From an uncultured Spiribacter sp. (GTDB lineage Bacteria > Pseudomonadota > Gammaproteobacteria > Nitrococcales > Nitrococcaceae), in contig CAJXMI010000003.1 in assembly GCA_913056145.1 (NCBI GenBank), forward strand, positions 1 to 55,071: a stretch of DNA of 55,071 nt, read 5' to 3'. The notes under the pieces are model-generated. The model was not told the origin of the DNA. It saw only the letters and a program-made list of their open reading frames with translations, and ran no database searches. This document shows positions 16,061 to 25,396 of the stretch, piece by piece (within the stretch, counting starts at the first letter, position 1; every line of letters begins with the position of its first letter). A program made the position numbers and the translations under genes.

Positions 16061-17080
16061 CTACCGGCCTGAGGCGCGGATGGCGCGGGCCGACTCGGCG
16101 ATCAGGGGTGGACCGTGGTAGATGAATCCGGTGTAGAGCTGGATCAGATTAGCGCCTGCCTGCATTTTCTCTACCGCATCGGCGGCTGACATGATGCCGC
16201 CGACCGCGATGATGGGCAGTTGCGGCCCGGCCTGTTCGCGCACGCGCTGGACGACGGCAGTGGCGCGTTCGGTGAGTGGGCGACCGCTCAGCCCGCCAGC
16301 CTCATTCGCGTGGCGATGGCCTGCCACGGCATCACGGGCCAGGGTGGTGTTGGTCGCGGTAATCCCGTCGATCCCGCATTCCATCAATGCATCCACCGTG
16401 GCACTGAGGTCGTCATCGGCTAGATCCGGGGCGATTTTGACGAGCACGGGCACGCGGCGGTCTGAGGCGGCGGCGAGCTCGTCGCGGCGCGCCAGCAGGG
16501 GCCGGATCAGATCGGTGAGTTCGCGGGCCGCCTGGAGGCTTCGCAGACCGGGGGTGTTGGGTGACGAGAGGTTGACGACGACATAGTCAGCCAGCGCGTA
16601 CACCGCATCCAGACAGTGCAGGTAGTCATCCAGGGCGGCCTCGAGCGGTGTATCGCGGTTCTTGCCGATGTTGATGCCAAGGGGTACATCAACATCGGCC
16701 CGGGCTACCCGTTCGATCAGGTGCTCCACGCCCTGATTGTTGAAGCCGAGGCGATTGATAAGGGCGTCGTGGCTTGGCAGACGGAACAGGCGGGGGCGTG
16801 GATTGCCTGGCTGGGGTCGTGGCGTGACGGTGCCGAGCTCGAGGAAGCCAAAGCCCGCCGCGGCGAGGCCTGCGATATGCTCGCCGTCCTTGTCGAGTCC
16901 CGCCGCAAGGCCCACGGCATTGCGAAAGGTAATGCCCATGACCTCGCGCGGGTCTTCCACCCGGTCGCCGATGTAGCCGGCCAGATGCAGTCGCGCTGCC
17001 AGGTCCAGCCCGGCAAACGCAATGGCATGGGCCCGCTCTGGCGGGAGGGTGAACAGGAGTTGGCGGACTGCGCGAAACAT
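16061..17080 (-). CDS. pyrD: Dihydroorotate dehydrogenase (quinone), class 2
   Basis: Oxidises dihydroorotate to orotate in pyrimidine synthesis, passing electrons to quinone at the inner membrane. The 339-residue protein has the class-2 N-terminal helical extension (residues 1-35), NAVGLAAGLDKDGEHI (FMN site), NRLGFNNQG, NIGKNRDT, VVNLSSPNTPGLRSLQ (the catalytic Ser region), LVKIAPDL, TNTT and GGLSGRPL. Length matches E. coli PyrD (336). Stands alone, divergent from a ParA gene 75 bp away. Confidence 0.95.
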   Translation of the reverse strand: MFRAVRQLLFTLPPERAHAIAFAGLDLAARLHLAGYIGDRVEDPREVMGITFRNAVGLAAGLDKDGEHIAGLAAAGFGFLELGTVTPRPQPGNPRPRLFRLPSHDALINRLGFNNQGVEHLIERVARADVDVPLGINIGKNRDTPLEAALDDYLHCLDAVYALADYVVVNLSSPNTPGLRSLQAARELTDLIRPLLARRDELAAASDRRVPVLVKIAPDLADDDLSATVDALMECGIDGITATNTTLARDAVAGHRHANEAGGLSGRPLTERATAVVQRVREQAGPQLPIIAVGGIMSAADAVEKMQAGANLIQLYTGFIYHGPPLIAESARAIRASGR

Positions 17081-17155
17081 GATGCCTCTCGACCTGGGTA
17101 CACGGCCCGCCTAGACTGAATGGCGGATGCACGAATGATAGCAGGGGGATGGCGC

Positions 17156-17923
17156 ATGCGCCGTGTGGTATTCAATCAGAAAGGGGGCGTCGGCAAGTCG
17201 ACGATCACCTGCAATCTGGCGGCCATGGCGGCTGCATCGGGATTGCGCACGCTGGTCATCGATCTGGACGCGCAGGGCAATGCGTCCCATTACCTGCTGG
17301 GGCATAACCCGACAGCGGCAGAACACACGATTGCCGGTTACTTTGAGGATACGCTCAGTCATCGGATCTACCCGCGTGGGTTGGCCGACTTTACCCATGC
17401 AAGTCCGTTTCCCGACCTCGCCGTACTGCCCTCCCACCCCGACCTCGAGACGCTTCAGGGGCGGCTGGAGTCGCGCTACAAGATCTACAAGCTGCGCGAG
17501 TCGCTCGAAGCCCTGGAGGGGTATGACCGGGTGTACATTGATACCCCGCCGGCGCTCAACTTCTATACGCGCTCGGCGCTGATCGCAGCCGATCGCTGTC
17601 TGATCCCCTTTGACTGTGATGCCTTTGCGCGCCAGGCCCTCGAGGAGCTGATGAGCAGCGTGCGCGAGCTGCAGGCCGATCATAATCGCGACCTGACGGT
17701 CGAGGGCGTTATCGTCAATCAGTTCCAGGCGCGCGCCCGCCTGCCAAAGACGCTGGTGGAGGCGTTGCGAGCCGATGGCAATCAGGTGCTCGAGCCGTTT
17801 CTGTCGGCGTCGGTCAAGGTGCGCGAGTCGCATGAGGCCGCGACACCGCTGCTGCATCTGGCACCGCGGCATAAGCTGACGGCCGAGTTCCAGGCCTTGC
17901 ATGCAGCGCTGGAGTCGGCATGA
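17156..17923 (+). CDS. Orphan ParA-family ATPase
   Basis: A 255-residue deviant Walker ATPase: KGGVGKST (residues 9-16) with the signature Lys, VIDLDAQGNASHYLLG (Walker A') and YIDTPPALNF (switch II). ParA proteins position DNA or protein cargo along the nucleoid. No parB follows; the partner is a conserved gene overlapping by 4 bp, so this is not the chromosomal parAB locus. The ATG at 17156 has a GGGGGA ribosome site and starts one residue-set before the strand RRVVFNQKGG; a start at 17120 is possible but unsupported. Confidence 0.85.
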   Translation: MRRVVFNQKGGVGKSTITCNLAAMAAASGLRTLVIDLDAQGNASHYLLGHNPTAAEHTIAGYFEDTLSHRIYPRGLADFTHASPFPDLAVLPSHPDLETLQGRLESRYKIYKLRESLEALEGYDRVYIDTPPALNFYTRSALIAADRCLIPFDCDAFARQALEELMSSVRELQADHNRDLTVEGVIVNQFQARARLPKTLVEALRADGNQVLEPFLSASVKVRESHEAATPLLHLAPRHKLTAEFQALHAALESA

Positions 17924-18405
17924 GTGGCTCGTCGGTGGTCGCCATTACCACCATGCTGACCACCGTGGTGGCGGAGGCTGGCGCCGAGGCCCCGCTGCTG
18001 ATCAGTGACCGCGACGAACTGCGTGCCGCTATCAACGCGCTGCCCGGGGGGCGCAGCTGGCACGGCATCGAGGCAACCGATGCAGCCCTGGAGGCGGTCC
18101 GCGCCGATCTTGCTCTGCTGGATGCCGATGCCGCATTGCCCGCCGGTACGGCAACCACTCTGGTCAGTCGGCTGCGCGATGTGCATGTGCAGCGGGTGGT
18201 GGTGATCGCTGCCGCGGGCGGCCGCGGCGAGCTGTCACGCCAGGCCCTGATCGGGCTTGGCTTTCACCGCCTTGGCAGTAGCATGGATGCGGACCGGCGC
18301 CGTCATTGGTATGAGTTTGATCTGGCCTCATACAAAGTGACGCCCGACTGGCTCAGTCCGCGTAACTGGGCCAACCCCGAGCTCTGGGACAAGTACCGCT
18401 GGTAG
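17920..18405 (+). CDS. Conserved hypothetical protein paired with ParA (DUF6231-like)
   Basis: A 161-residue protein whose start overlaps the ParA gene by 4 bp. It has a Rossmann-like alternation of strands and helices (LLDADAALPAGTATTLVSRL, VVVIAAAGGRGELSRQALIGLGF) and a distinctive C-terminus, YKVTPDWLSPRNWANPELWD. From memory this ending is shared with gammaproteobacterial proteins annotated DUF6231, often beside a ParA gene; that recall is unverified. No enzymatic motif is recognised. It may be the cargo adaptor or regulator of the orphan ParA. Confidence 0.65.
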   Translation: MSGSSVVAITTMLTTVVAEAGAEAPLLISDRDELRAAINALPGGRSWHGIEATDAALEAVRADLALLDADAALPAGTATTLVSRLRDVHVQRVVVIAAAGGRGELSRQALIGLGFHRLGSSMDADRRRHWYEFDLASYKVTPDWLSPRNWANPELWDKYRW

Positions 18406-18433
18406 GGCTGACCGCGCTGGCGGACCGGCGGCT

Positions 18434-19282
18434 TTAGTAGATGCCCTCGGCCCACAGCCCGCGCAGAATGGTGTCGGCCAGATCATGCCAGTCAGGCTCC
18501 AGCATCATGGCATGCCCCATTGCCGGCATCTCCTCCCAGTCCACATTCCACATCTGTGCCGTCAGCTGCGTCTCGGAGGGCGCAAACAACGCATCGCGCT
18601 CCGCTGCAATGACGCGCATGGGCGGGCGTGAACTGACCAGCCATGGCCGGCCACCGCTTGCCGATGTGGACATCTCCCACAGGGCCCGTTGCGACTCGGC
18701 CTGCACCCGCGCTGCGTGCTGCTCGAGCGCCGCCGCTGTGAGGCGATCGGAGAACACCGCACGGCGGGCAATATCGCTGGTAATGAAACGACTGCCCGCG
18801 GCCTGCATGATGCCGAACTGGGTAAATAGCGCCGGGTCACCCCACATCATGCGCAGCGTCGAAGGCAACAGCCCCTGCGGCGGGACGGGCGCGAGGAGCA
18901 CGGCGGCAGCGGCACTCCCCTGCTCCAGGTAGCGTTGCACGACCAATGCGCCCATTGAGTGCCCGACCAGAATCGGAGGCGGCCCCGCGAGCTCGTCGAC
19001 AACGCGTGTCAGATCCGCGACATACTCGCGTATCCCGGCATGGGCCAGATGGCCTTGACTGTCGCCATGGCCGCGAAGACTCGGGGCAAGCGCATGAAAG
19101 CCATGGGCTGCAAAATAGTCGAGAAAATGCGCCTCCCAGCACCATGCACCCACAAACGCCCCATGCACAAAGACAATCGGCGTGCGCCGCGCGGGTGCCT
19201 CTGCATGAGGCCTGCGCTGCAGGATTTCGAGCTCGGGCGGTCGGGAGAGTTGGCCGTAAGGCCAGATAAAATCCGCGAACAT
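18434..19282 (-). CDS. Alpha/beta hydrolase
   Basis: A 282-residue alpha/beta-hydrolase fold protein. It has the oxyanion region VFVHGAFVGAWCWE, the SLRGHGDS turn, the nucleophile elbow GHSMGALVVQ (Ser near residue 110), a candidate acid in AAERDALF and the catalytic His in MPAMGHAMML. No signal peptide. Substrate unknown; lysophospholipase- or esterase-like activity is possible. It is a single-gene unit, convergent with the ParA-partner gene (28-bp gap) and divergent from prc. Confidence 0.82.
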   Translation of the reverse strand: MFADFIWPYGQLSRPPELEILQRRPHAEAPARRTPIVFVHGAFVGAWCWEAHFLDYFAAHGFHALAPSLRGHGDSQGHLAHAGIREYVADLTRVVDELAGPPPILVGHSMGALVVQRYLEQGSAAAAVLLAPVPPQGLLPSTLRMMWGDPALFTQFGIMQAAGSRFITSDIARRAVFSDRLTAAALEQHAARVQAESQRALWEMSTSASGGRPWLVSSRPPMRVIAAERDALFAPSETQLTAQMWNVDWEEMPAMGHAMMLEPDWHDLADTILRGLWAEGIY

Positions 19283-19349
19283 TGGTTCCCCTGTTGTAAA
19301 CCTCGGGCTACGCTACCAGAACACGACGGGGATTTTCCCGCGCAGAGCG

Positions 19350-21488
19350 ATGTCACACTTTATGACCGATAGTGCCATGCGAGACGTTAACTTGACTCAT
19401 ACACCGCTATACCGGCTGCTCGTCGCCGTTTTTGTCGCGCTGCTGCTGCTACCGCCGGCGGCAATGGCCGATGCGGAGCTCAGGCCCGAGCCGATACATG
19501 CGGATGCGGCACCCGTGGTGGGTCAGCTGCTCTCGCGCTATCACTACCGCGATCAAGCACTTGGCGACAGCTTGTCGCGCGAGGTCTACGAGGCCTACTT
19601 CGAGGCACTCGACCCCGAGCGGCATTATTTCCTGGCGAGCGATCTGCAGGACTTTCGCTATCACGAACAGGCGCTTGACGATGAGTTGCGTCAGGGCCGG
19701 CTCGATACCGCGTTCGCCATCTTCAAGCGCTATCGCGAGCGGGTGAAGGAGCGCAGCGAGTACGCCCTCGAGGTATTGGCCGAGCCATTGCCGTTCGACA
19801 CCACTGAGCGCCTCGAGCTCGATCGGCGTGACGCCGCCTGGGCGACCGACAGCCAGGAGCTCGATACGCTGTGGCGCAAACGCGTGATCCATGATGCGCT
19901 GACCCAGAAGCTGAGCGGGCGTGAGCTCGACGACATCCGGGAGTCACTGGGCGCGCGCTATGAGCGGCTTGCCCGTACGCTCGAGCAGTACAGCCCGGAC
20001 GATGTCTTCCAGGCCTACATGAGCACCTGGGCCAGCCGCTTTGACCCGCATAGCAGCTACATGTCGCCGCGCCGATCCGAGAACTTCGACATCAACATGC
20101 GACTGTCGCTGGAGGGCATTGGCGCCATGCTTCGCAGCGAAGGCGACTTTGTCGAAATCGTCGAGCTCATCACGGGCGGACCGGCCGCCGCCAGCGGTGA
20201 GCTCTCGCCTGGTGATCGTATTGTCGGGGTGGGCCAGAGCCGCGACTCGATTGAGGATGTGGTTGGCTGGCGCCTGGGCGACGTGGTCGATCTGATTCGT
20301 GGCCCCAAGGACTCCAAGGTCTATCTGCGCACGCTGGCAGCGGGGTCGGATGCCCGCGAGACGACGGTGGTGATCACGCGTAACCGCGTCGAGCTCGACG
20401 CACAGGCCGCGCAGGCCGAGGTCCGCGAGGTCGTGCGCGATGGCACCGGTTATCGAATCGGGGTGATCGACCTGCCCGCGTTCTATGCCGACTTTGCCGC
20501 GGCCAATGCCGGCGAAGAGGATTACCGCAATACAACGGCCGATGTCGAGCGCCTGCTTGCCTCGGACACACTCAGCGACATTGACGGGCTGATTATTGAT
20601 CTGCGCGGCAACACCGGCGGCTCACTCGAGGAGGCCGTGCGCTTGACCGGCCTGTTCATCGACTCCGGCCCCGTTGTCCAGGTCCACCGGAGCAATGGGC
20701 GCCGTGAGGTCCTGAGCGATCCGGAAGGCGCACCGGCGCGCTATACGGGCCCCCTCGGCGTGATGGTGGACCGCCATAGTGCCTCGGCCTCCGAGATCTT
20801 CGCCGCGGCCATGCAGGATTATGGCCGGGGCGTCGTGATGGGCGATCAGACATTTGGCAAGGGCACCGTTCAGACGCTGGTCGGGCTCGACCGCTTTGGT
20901 GTAGGCAATGAGCAAACGCCCTCGGGGCGCCTCAAGCTCACAATCGCCAAGTTCTATCGCATCAACGGCAACAGCACTCAGCTCGAGGGCGTGATGCCTG
21001 ATCTCGAGATGCCCTACCCTCATGCCAATGGCGAGAGCGGCGAGCGTGCGGCGGACAACGCCCTGCCCTGGGATACCATCCGCTCGGCCGACTATCGGCG
21101 CAGCGGCGCGCTCGATGAATACCTCTCGGAACTGCGCCGTCGACACGATCGACGGCTACAGGCCGACCCCGCCCTGGTCAGTGTGGCGCGCGAGGCCGAT
21201 CGCATTCAGGGCGAACAGGCCCGGACCTGGGTCAGCCTTAACGAAAGCGAACGTCGCGAGCGCATTGATGCCAGCGAGAATGCAAGGCTCGAGGCTGTCA
21301 ATGACCAGCTGCGCGCCTACGGCCTCGACCCGCTGGAGAACCTCGATGCGCTCGAGCCCGATACCCTGCCGGACATCCTGCTCGACGAGGGTGCGGAGGT
21401 CCTGGCGGATCTGGTCGAGCTGATGGCATCACCCGGTCAGCTGGCCGCGGCGCCCGATCAGACAACGGCTCAGGCGGGCGCCAGGTAG
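19350..21488 (+). CDS. prc: Carboxy-terminal (tail-specific) processing protease Prc
   Basis: Periplasmic S41 protease that, in E. coli, trims FtsI and degrades ssrA-tagged proteins and the endopeptidase MepS. The 712-residue protein has a signal segment (YRLLVAVFVALLLLPPAAMA), a helical N-terminal domain, a PDZ domain (about 240-330) and the protease core with the Ser-Lys dyad in SASASEIF (Ser479) and FGKGTVQ (Lys504). A C-terminal helical domain follows. Alternative starts at 19362 and 19377 would shorten the N-region slightly. The 3' end overlaps convergent recJ by 19 bp. Confidence 0.93.
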   Translation: MSHFMTDSAMRDVNLTHTPLYRLLVAVFVALLLLPPAAMADAELRPEPIHADAAPVVGQLLSRYHYRDQALGDSLSREVYEAYFEALDPERHYFLASDLQDFRYHEQALDDELRQGRLDTAFAIFKRYRERVKERSEYALEVLAEPLPFDTTERLELDRRDAAWATDSQELDTLWRKRVIHDALTQKLSGRELDDIRESLGARYERLARTLEQYSPDDVFQAYMSTWASRFDPHSSYMSPRRSENFDINMRLSLEGIGAMLRSEGDFVEIVELITGGPAAASGELSPGDRIVGVGQSRDSIEDVVGWRLGDVVDLIRGPKDSKVYLRTLAAGSDARETTVVITRNRVELDAQAAQAEVREVVRDGTGYRIGVIDLPAFYADFAAANAGEEDYRNTTADVERLLASDTLSDIDGLIIDLRGNTGGSLEEAVRLTGLFIDSGPVVQVHRSNGRREVLSDPEGAPARYTGPLGVMVDRHSASASEIFAAAMQDYGRGVVMGDQTFGKGTVQTLVGLDRFGVGNEQTPSGRLKLTIAKFYRINGNSTQLEGVMPDLEMPYPHANGESGERAADNALPWDTIRSADYRRSGALDEYLSELRRRHDRRLQADPALVSVAREADRIQGEQARTWVSLNESERRERIDASENARLEAVNDQLRAYGLDPLENLDALEPDTLPDILLDEGAEVLADLVELMASPGQLAAAPDQTTAQAGAR

Positions 21489-23224
21489 TCGATGAGCAAC
21501 TGAAGGCTCTCGCGCCCCCGAAAGCGATTCACGTCCAGTCGGAATGCCGCCAGGATCCATCCGGCGGCCGTGTGCACATCCCACCCCTGCTCGAGGGCAT
21601 TGAAAGCAATGGCATCGAGCGGTGGCGTTGCCTCACCCTCGGGCACCAGACTGAGCTTGAGATGATGGCTGCCCACCACCCGCTGCCCGGCAACCCGAAA
21701 CCGGCCACGGAAGCACGGCTCGGGAAAGCCGGGCCCCCAGGGGCCGGCGTAGCGGATTGCGCGGGCGGTAGTCAGCGTGTAGGCGTTCGCGGTCAACTCG
21801 CCATCGGTGTCGATAACCTCCCCGAGCGGGCGCTCGCCCAGTTGCTCGCGGGCAATCGCCTGTAGTTCGTCCCGGAATGCCGCATAGTCATCGGGCCGGA
21901 TGCTAAGCCCGGCCGCCATTGCGTGCCCGCCAAAGCGCTGTATGAGACGCCCGTCAGTGCGAGTGTCAATGGCTTCGAGAAGATCCCGAAGGTGGACACC
22001 ACTCACCGATCGCCCCGAGCCTTTGAGCTGTCCCGCCTCGCCGGGTGCAAAGGCAATGACCGGGCGCTGAAAGCGCTCCTTGATCCGCGAGGCCACGATC
22101 CCTACCACGCCCTGATGCCAGTCCTCGCGATACAGGCAGAGCACCGGCGCCGGGTCATCCGGGTCGGCGAGCGTATCGGCCTCGATACCCGCAAGCGCTT
22201 CCTCACGCATCGACTGCTCGAGCGTCCGGCGTTCGCGATTGAGGGCGTCCAGTTCGGCAGCGCGATCCCGCGCCTGGGTAGCGGAATCGCACAGCAGCAG
22301 TTCAATGCCAATGCCCATATCGCCAAGCCGGCCGGCTGCGTTCAACCGTGGACCGGCCGCAAACCCCAGATCGCTTGCAATGCAATCGGCCGGATCCCGG
22401 CCGGCGGCCTCCAGCAACGCGGCAACGCCAGGAGTACCCTCGCCCGCGCGAATGCGCCGCAGCCCCTGTTCGACAAGCGTGCGGTTGACGCTGTCCATGG
22501 GCACGACATCGGCCACGGTGCCCAGTGCGACCAGATCAAGCTGCTCGACAAGCGCTGGTTCCGCGCGCTGAGGCCCAAACCAGCCCCGCTCCCGCAATGC
22601 GCTGCGAATACCCAGCATGAGATAGAAACACACGCCGACGCCCGCCAGGCTCCGTCCTGCAAAGCCCTGCGTGTCGAGCTGGGGGTTAACGATGGCCGCC
22701 GCCTCGGGGAGCGTCGCGCCGGGCAGGTGGTGATCGGTCACCACCACCGGGATACCGGCTGCGTTGGCCGCATCCACGCCCGCATGCGCCGAGATACCGT
22801 TATCAACGGTCAGGATCAGATCGGGCGAGCGCTCCCGGGCCACAGCCACCAGTTCAGCACTGAGCCCGTAGCCGAACTCGAAGCGATTCGGCACCAGATA
22901 GTCGACGCGCGTCGCGCCGAGGGCCATGAGCGCGCGCACGGCAAGCGCGGTGCTGGTGGCGCCATCGGCGTCAAAATCGCCCACGACCAGCAGGCGTTGC
23001 CCGCGCATGATGGCATCGGCCATGACCGCGGAGGCCGCGGCCAGTCCCGAAAGACCTGCCGGGTGCGGCAGAGTCGCCAGCCGATAGTCGATATCGCTCG
23101 GCCCCTCGACACCACGCGCGGCGTAGAGCCGGGCGAGCAGCGGCGAGACGCCCGCTCCCAGTGCGGGGAGCGCGGCCGGCACGTCACGGTCACGCAATCG
23201 GGGCGTCAGCGCCTCGCGCGTCAC
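21470..23224 (-). CDS. recJ: Single-stranded-DNA-specific exonuclease RecJ
   Basis: 5'-3' ssDNA exonuclease of RecF recombination and mismatch repair. The 584-residue DHH-family protein has VVGDFDADGATSTALAV (motif I), VVTDHHLPG (DHH motif III), and the C-terminal DHHA1 GSGRSVSGVHLRDLLEA and RFGGHAMAAGLSI. A GTG at 23224 overlaps the stop of the preceding gene as GTGA, giving a length close to E. coli RecJ (577). A longer frame to 23317 would overlap that gene and adds unconserved residues. Ends inside the 3' end of prc. Confidence 0.94.
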   Translation of the reverse strand: MTREALTPRLRDRDVPAALPALGAGVSPLLARLYAARGVEGPSDIDYRLATLPHPAGLSGLAAASAVMADAIMRGQRLLVVGDFDADGATSTALAVRALMALGATRVDYLVPNRFEFGYGLSAELVAVARERSPDLILTVDNGISAHAGVDAANAAGIPVVVTDHHLPGATLPEAAAIVNPQLDTQGFAGRSLAGVGVCFYLMLGIRSALRERGWFGPQRAEPALVEQLDLVALGTVADVVPMDSVNRTLVEQGLRRIRAGEGTPGVAALLEAAGRDPADCIASDLGFAAGPRLNAAGRLGDMGIGIELLLCDSATQARDRAAELDALNRERRTLEQSMREEALAGIEADTLADPDDPAPVLCLYREDWHQGVVGIVASRIKERFQRPVIAFAPGEAGQLKGSGRSVSGVHLRDLLEAIDTRTDGRLIQRFGGHAMAAGLSIRPDDYAAFRDELQAIAREQLGERPLGEVIDTDGELTANAYTLTTARAIRYAGPWGPGFPEPCFRGRFRVAGQRVVGSHHLKLSLVPEGEATPPLDAIAFNALEQGWDVHTAAGWILAAFRLDVNRFRGRESLQLLIDYLAPA

Positions 23225-24255
23225 TCGCGGGTAATCCGCTTGGCGAGTGGGCCCGGACGGCGCCAGAAGCGCCAGCGCGCTCCCGCCCCGAGCGTGTAGA
23301 CAAGGCCATTGCCACAAAACAGCCGCAGCCCGAGCTGCCCCCTGGCCGCCATTGGTGCGAGCGGCCCGGCCACATCCCGCTCAAAGCGCTGCAGCGCATC
23401 AAGCCAGCCCGGCGCGTCCCCGCCCGTCAGAGCTGCCTCGGCGTCCGTCCAGACCATGAGGGCGCTCTGCGACCCGGCCGCGTTGCTGGATGCCATGGCG
23501 TCATGATGACCGGCCAGTGCCTCGATGCCGGCAAGCGCGGCGTCCCCCGGACGAGTCAACCCGCGGCTGAGGGCATCCGTACCAATCACCGCCCCTGGCA
23601 GCGGGACCGCGGGGGCCGCAGAGGGCCCGCCACCCCAAAACCACAGGCCGTTAATGGCCGCCTCGCCGCGGGCCTCCCGCGCCTGATTGACCGGATGCTC
23701 GTGCAGCATCATCTGCACCTCGTTGAGCAACTGCCGCCAGGGGCGCGCTGCGGCATCCGTTGGCAGCACGGTATCCATGTACTGCCCTGCCACTCGGGTG
23801 AGGGGCGGAAGGTCGGGCCCTGGCGGCGCCTTGGCAAACAACAGCCAGTCACCATCGGCCACGGTCAGCGAGAGCCCGTCTTCAGCAAACGCCGCATTAA
23901 ACTCATCGACCAGTCGCAGCGCATCTTCGGGATCGGGTTCGAGGGCCTCGCCCGCAAACAACAAAAGGCGATCACGATCGGCACGCAAATGCACCGGCGC
24001 AGCGCGATAGCAGTGGGAGTCAGGCGCAAGCCCATGGCCGGCGGCAACCAATGGCCCGGGGGCCGGCAAGCCATCGATACAGTTGGCGAGCAGCGACTCG
24101 GCACTGTCACCGGCTGCAGGCGCGGAGTTGGCCCGCGCCAGAAGCCACGCCAGATTGGGGAACTCGCCCGCTGTGCGCACTGCATCAGCGAGCGTGGCGG
24201 GCACCGGCCCCAGCAACCGCGGCGCGATGCAATCAAGCTGCAGCAGCGTGCTCAT
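23221..24255 (-). CDS. RpfE-type regulatory protein (phosphoglycerate mutase-like)
   Basis: A 344-residue protein resembling Xanthomonas RpfE, a family distantly related to cofactor-independent phosphoglycerate mutases. The recognisable core is LLNEVQMMLHEHPVNQAREARGEAAINGLWFWGGG (residues about 178-212) and the C-terminal [24 protein letters not shown]. It is coupled to recJ through a GTGA overlap, and rpfE-recJ adjacency also occurs in Xanthomonas. No DSF synthesis genes (rpfB, rpfF) are present, so a quorum-sensing role is not implied. Biochemical function is unknown. Confidence 0.75.
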   Translation of the reverse strand: MSTLLQLDCIAPRLLGPVPATLADAVRTAGEFPNLAWLLARANSAPAAGDSAESLLANCIDGLPAPGPLVAAGHGLAPDSHCYRAAPVHLRADRDRLLLFAGEALEPDPEDALRLVDEFNAAFAEDGLSLTVADGDWLLFAKAPPGPDLPPLTRVAGQYMDTVLPTDAAARPWRQLLNEVQMMLHEHPVNQAREARGEAAINGLWFWGGGPSAAPAVPLPGAVIGTDALSRGLTRPGDAALAGIEALAGHHDAMASSNAAGSQSALMVWTDAEAALTGGDAPGWLDALQRFERDVAGPLAPMAARGQLGLRLFCGNGLVYTLGAGARWRFWRRPGPLAKRITRE

Positions 24256-24259
24256 GGCG

Positions 24260-25396
24260 TTAGTCTAGCCGCTGGAGAATCGCCCTGCGCACCGAGTCAG
24301 CATCCGCATCCACCGTGCTCACTGCAGCCTCGGCATGGCGCTGGGCGACGTCGGGATCCTTCAGACCATGCCCGGTGAGGGTGCATACCACGGTGCTACC
24401 GGCCTCGATGCGACCCGCGCGGATATCCCGCAGGGCGCCGGCAACGGACACGGCCGACGCCGGCTCGCAGAACACCCCCTCCTGGCTGGCGAGCAGCCAC
24501 TGCGTCTCGAGGATGTCATCATCGGTAAACTCATCGAACCATCCCCCCGACTCGCGCGACGCCGCCAGCGCCTGCGACCAGCTCTGCGGGGCACCGATAC
24601 GAATTGCCGTGGCCACCGTCTCGGGCTGCGCGACCGGCTCACCGCGCAGAAACGGCGCCGAACCGCTTGCCTGATAGCCCACCATGACCGGGCGCGTGCT
24701 GACGGCCTGCTGATGATACTGACAGTCGCCCTGACAGAAGCTGCAGGCCGCCGTGCCGGTTTGCCCGGGCGCAAGGGCCATCTCGCTGTAGCCCATCCAA
24801 TAGGCGGTGATATTGCCGGCATTGCCGACCGGCAGGCAGTGATAGTCGGGCGCCCGGCCCAGGGCCTCGCAGATCTCGAATGCCGCGGTTTTCTGGCCCT
24901 GCAGGCGATAGGGGTTAACAGAGTTGACCAGGCTGACGGGAGCGGTCTGGGCCATTTCCTTGACGATGCGCATGCCATCGTCAAAGTTGCCGCGAATCTG
25001 CAATACCGTGGCCCCGTGCATGATGGCCTGGGCCAGCTTGCCCATGGCGATCTTGCCATCGGGGATGAGCACAAAGGCGCTGATGCCGGCGCGGGCGGCA
25101 TAGGCCGCCGCAGAGGCCGAGGTATTGCCGGTGGAAGCGCAGATGATGGCCTCGCTGCCCTCGGCAACCGCCTGGGTGACCGCCACCGTCATCCCGCGAT
25201 CCTTGAACGACCCGGTGGGGTTCAGGCCCTCGTATTTCACATAGAGCGCGACGTCGACGCCCAGCGAGTCGGTGAGGTTATGCAGCCGCACGAGCGGTGT
25301 ATTGCCCTCGCCAAGGCTGATCGGGCGCGCATCGGCCGCAAGCGGCAGGCGATCGCTATAGGCGCCGATAAGCCCGGTGTAACGTGACTCGCTCAT
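24260..25396 (-). CDS. thrC: Threonine synthase
   Basis: PLP enzyme converting O-phosphohomoserine to threonine. The 378-residue protein is of the shorter class, with the PLP Lys in [11 protein letters not shown] (near residue 62), [19 protein letters not shown] and the phosphate-cradle [13 protein letters not shown]. Starts 4 bp inside the end of hom. No homoserine kinase gene (thrB) lies between hom and thrC, so the kinase must be elsewhere. Part of the alaC-hom-thrC-rpfE-recJ transcription unit. Confidence 0.94.
   Translation of the reverse strand: MSESRYTGLIGAYSDRLPLAADARPISLGEGNTPLVRLHNLTDSLGVDVALYVKYEGLNPTGSFKDRGMTVAVTQAVAEGSEAIICASTGNTSASAAAYAARAGISAFVLIPDGKIAMGKLAQAIMHGATVLQIRGNFDDGMRIVKEMAQTAPVSLVNSVNPYRLQGQKTAAFEICEALGRAPDYHCLPVGNAGNITAYWMGYSEMALAPGQTGTAACSFCQGDCQYHQQAVSTRPVMVGYQASGSAPFLRGEPVAQPETVATAIRIGAPQSWSQALAASRESGGWFDEFTDDDILETQWLLASQEGVFCEPASAVSVAGALRDIRAGRIEAGSTVVCTLTGHGLKDPDVAQRHAEAAVSTVDADADSVRRAILQRLD

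Noticed and set aside
15757-16125. Several short open frames across the tRNA-Ser region
   Set aside because: They translate the tRNA and its hairpins; such frames are well-known artefacts around tRNA genes.
21923-23299. 458-residue open frame on the plus strand opposite recJ
   Set aside because: Lies wholly over recJ, which has clear DHH motifs; low-complexity Arg/His/Gly composition typical of antisense frames.
24335-25387. 350-residue open frame on the plus strand opposite thrC
   Set aside because: Antisense to an intact threonine synthase; no family similarity.
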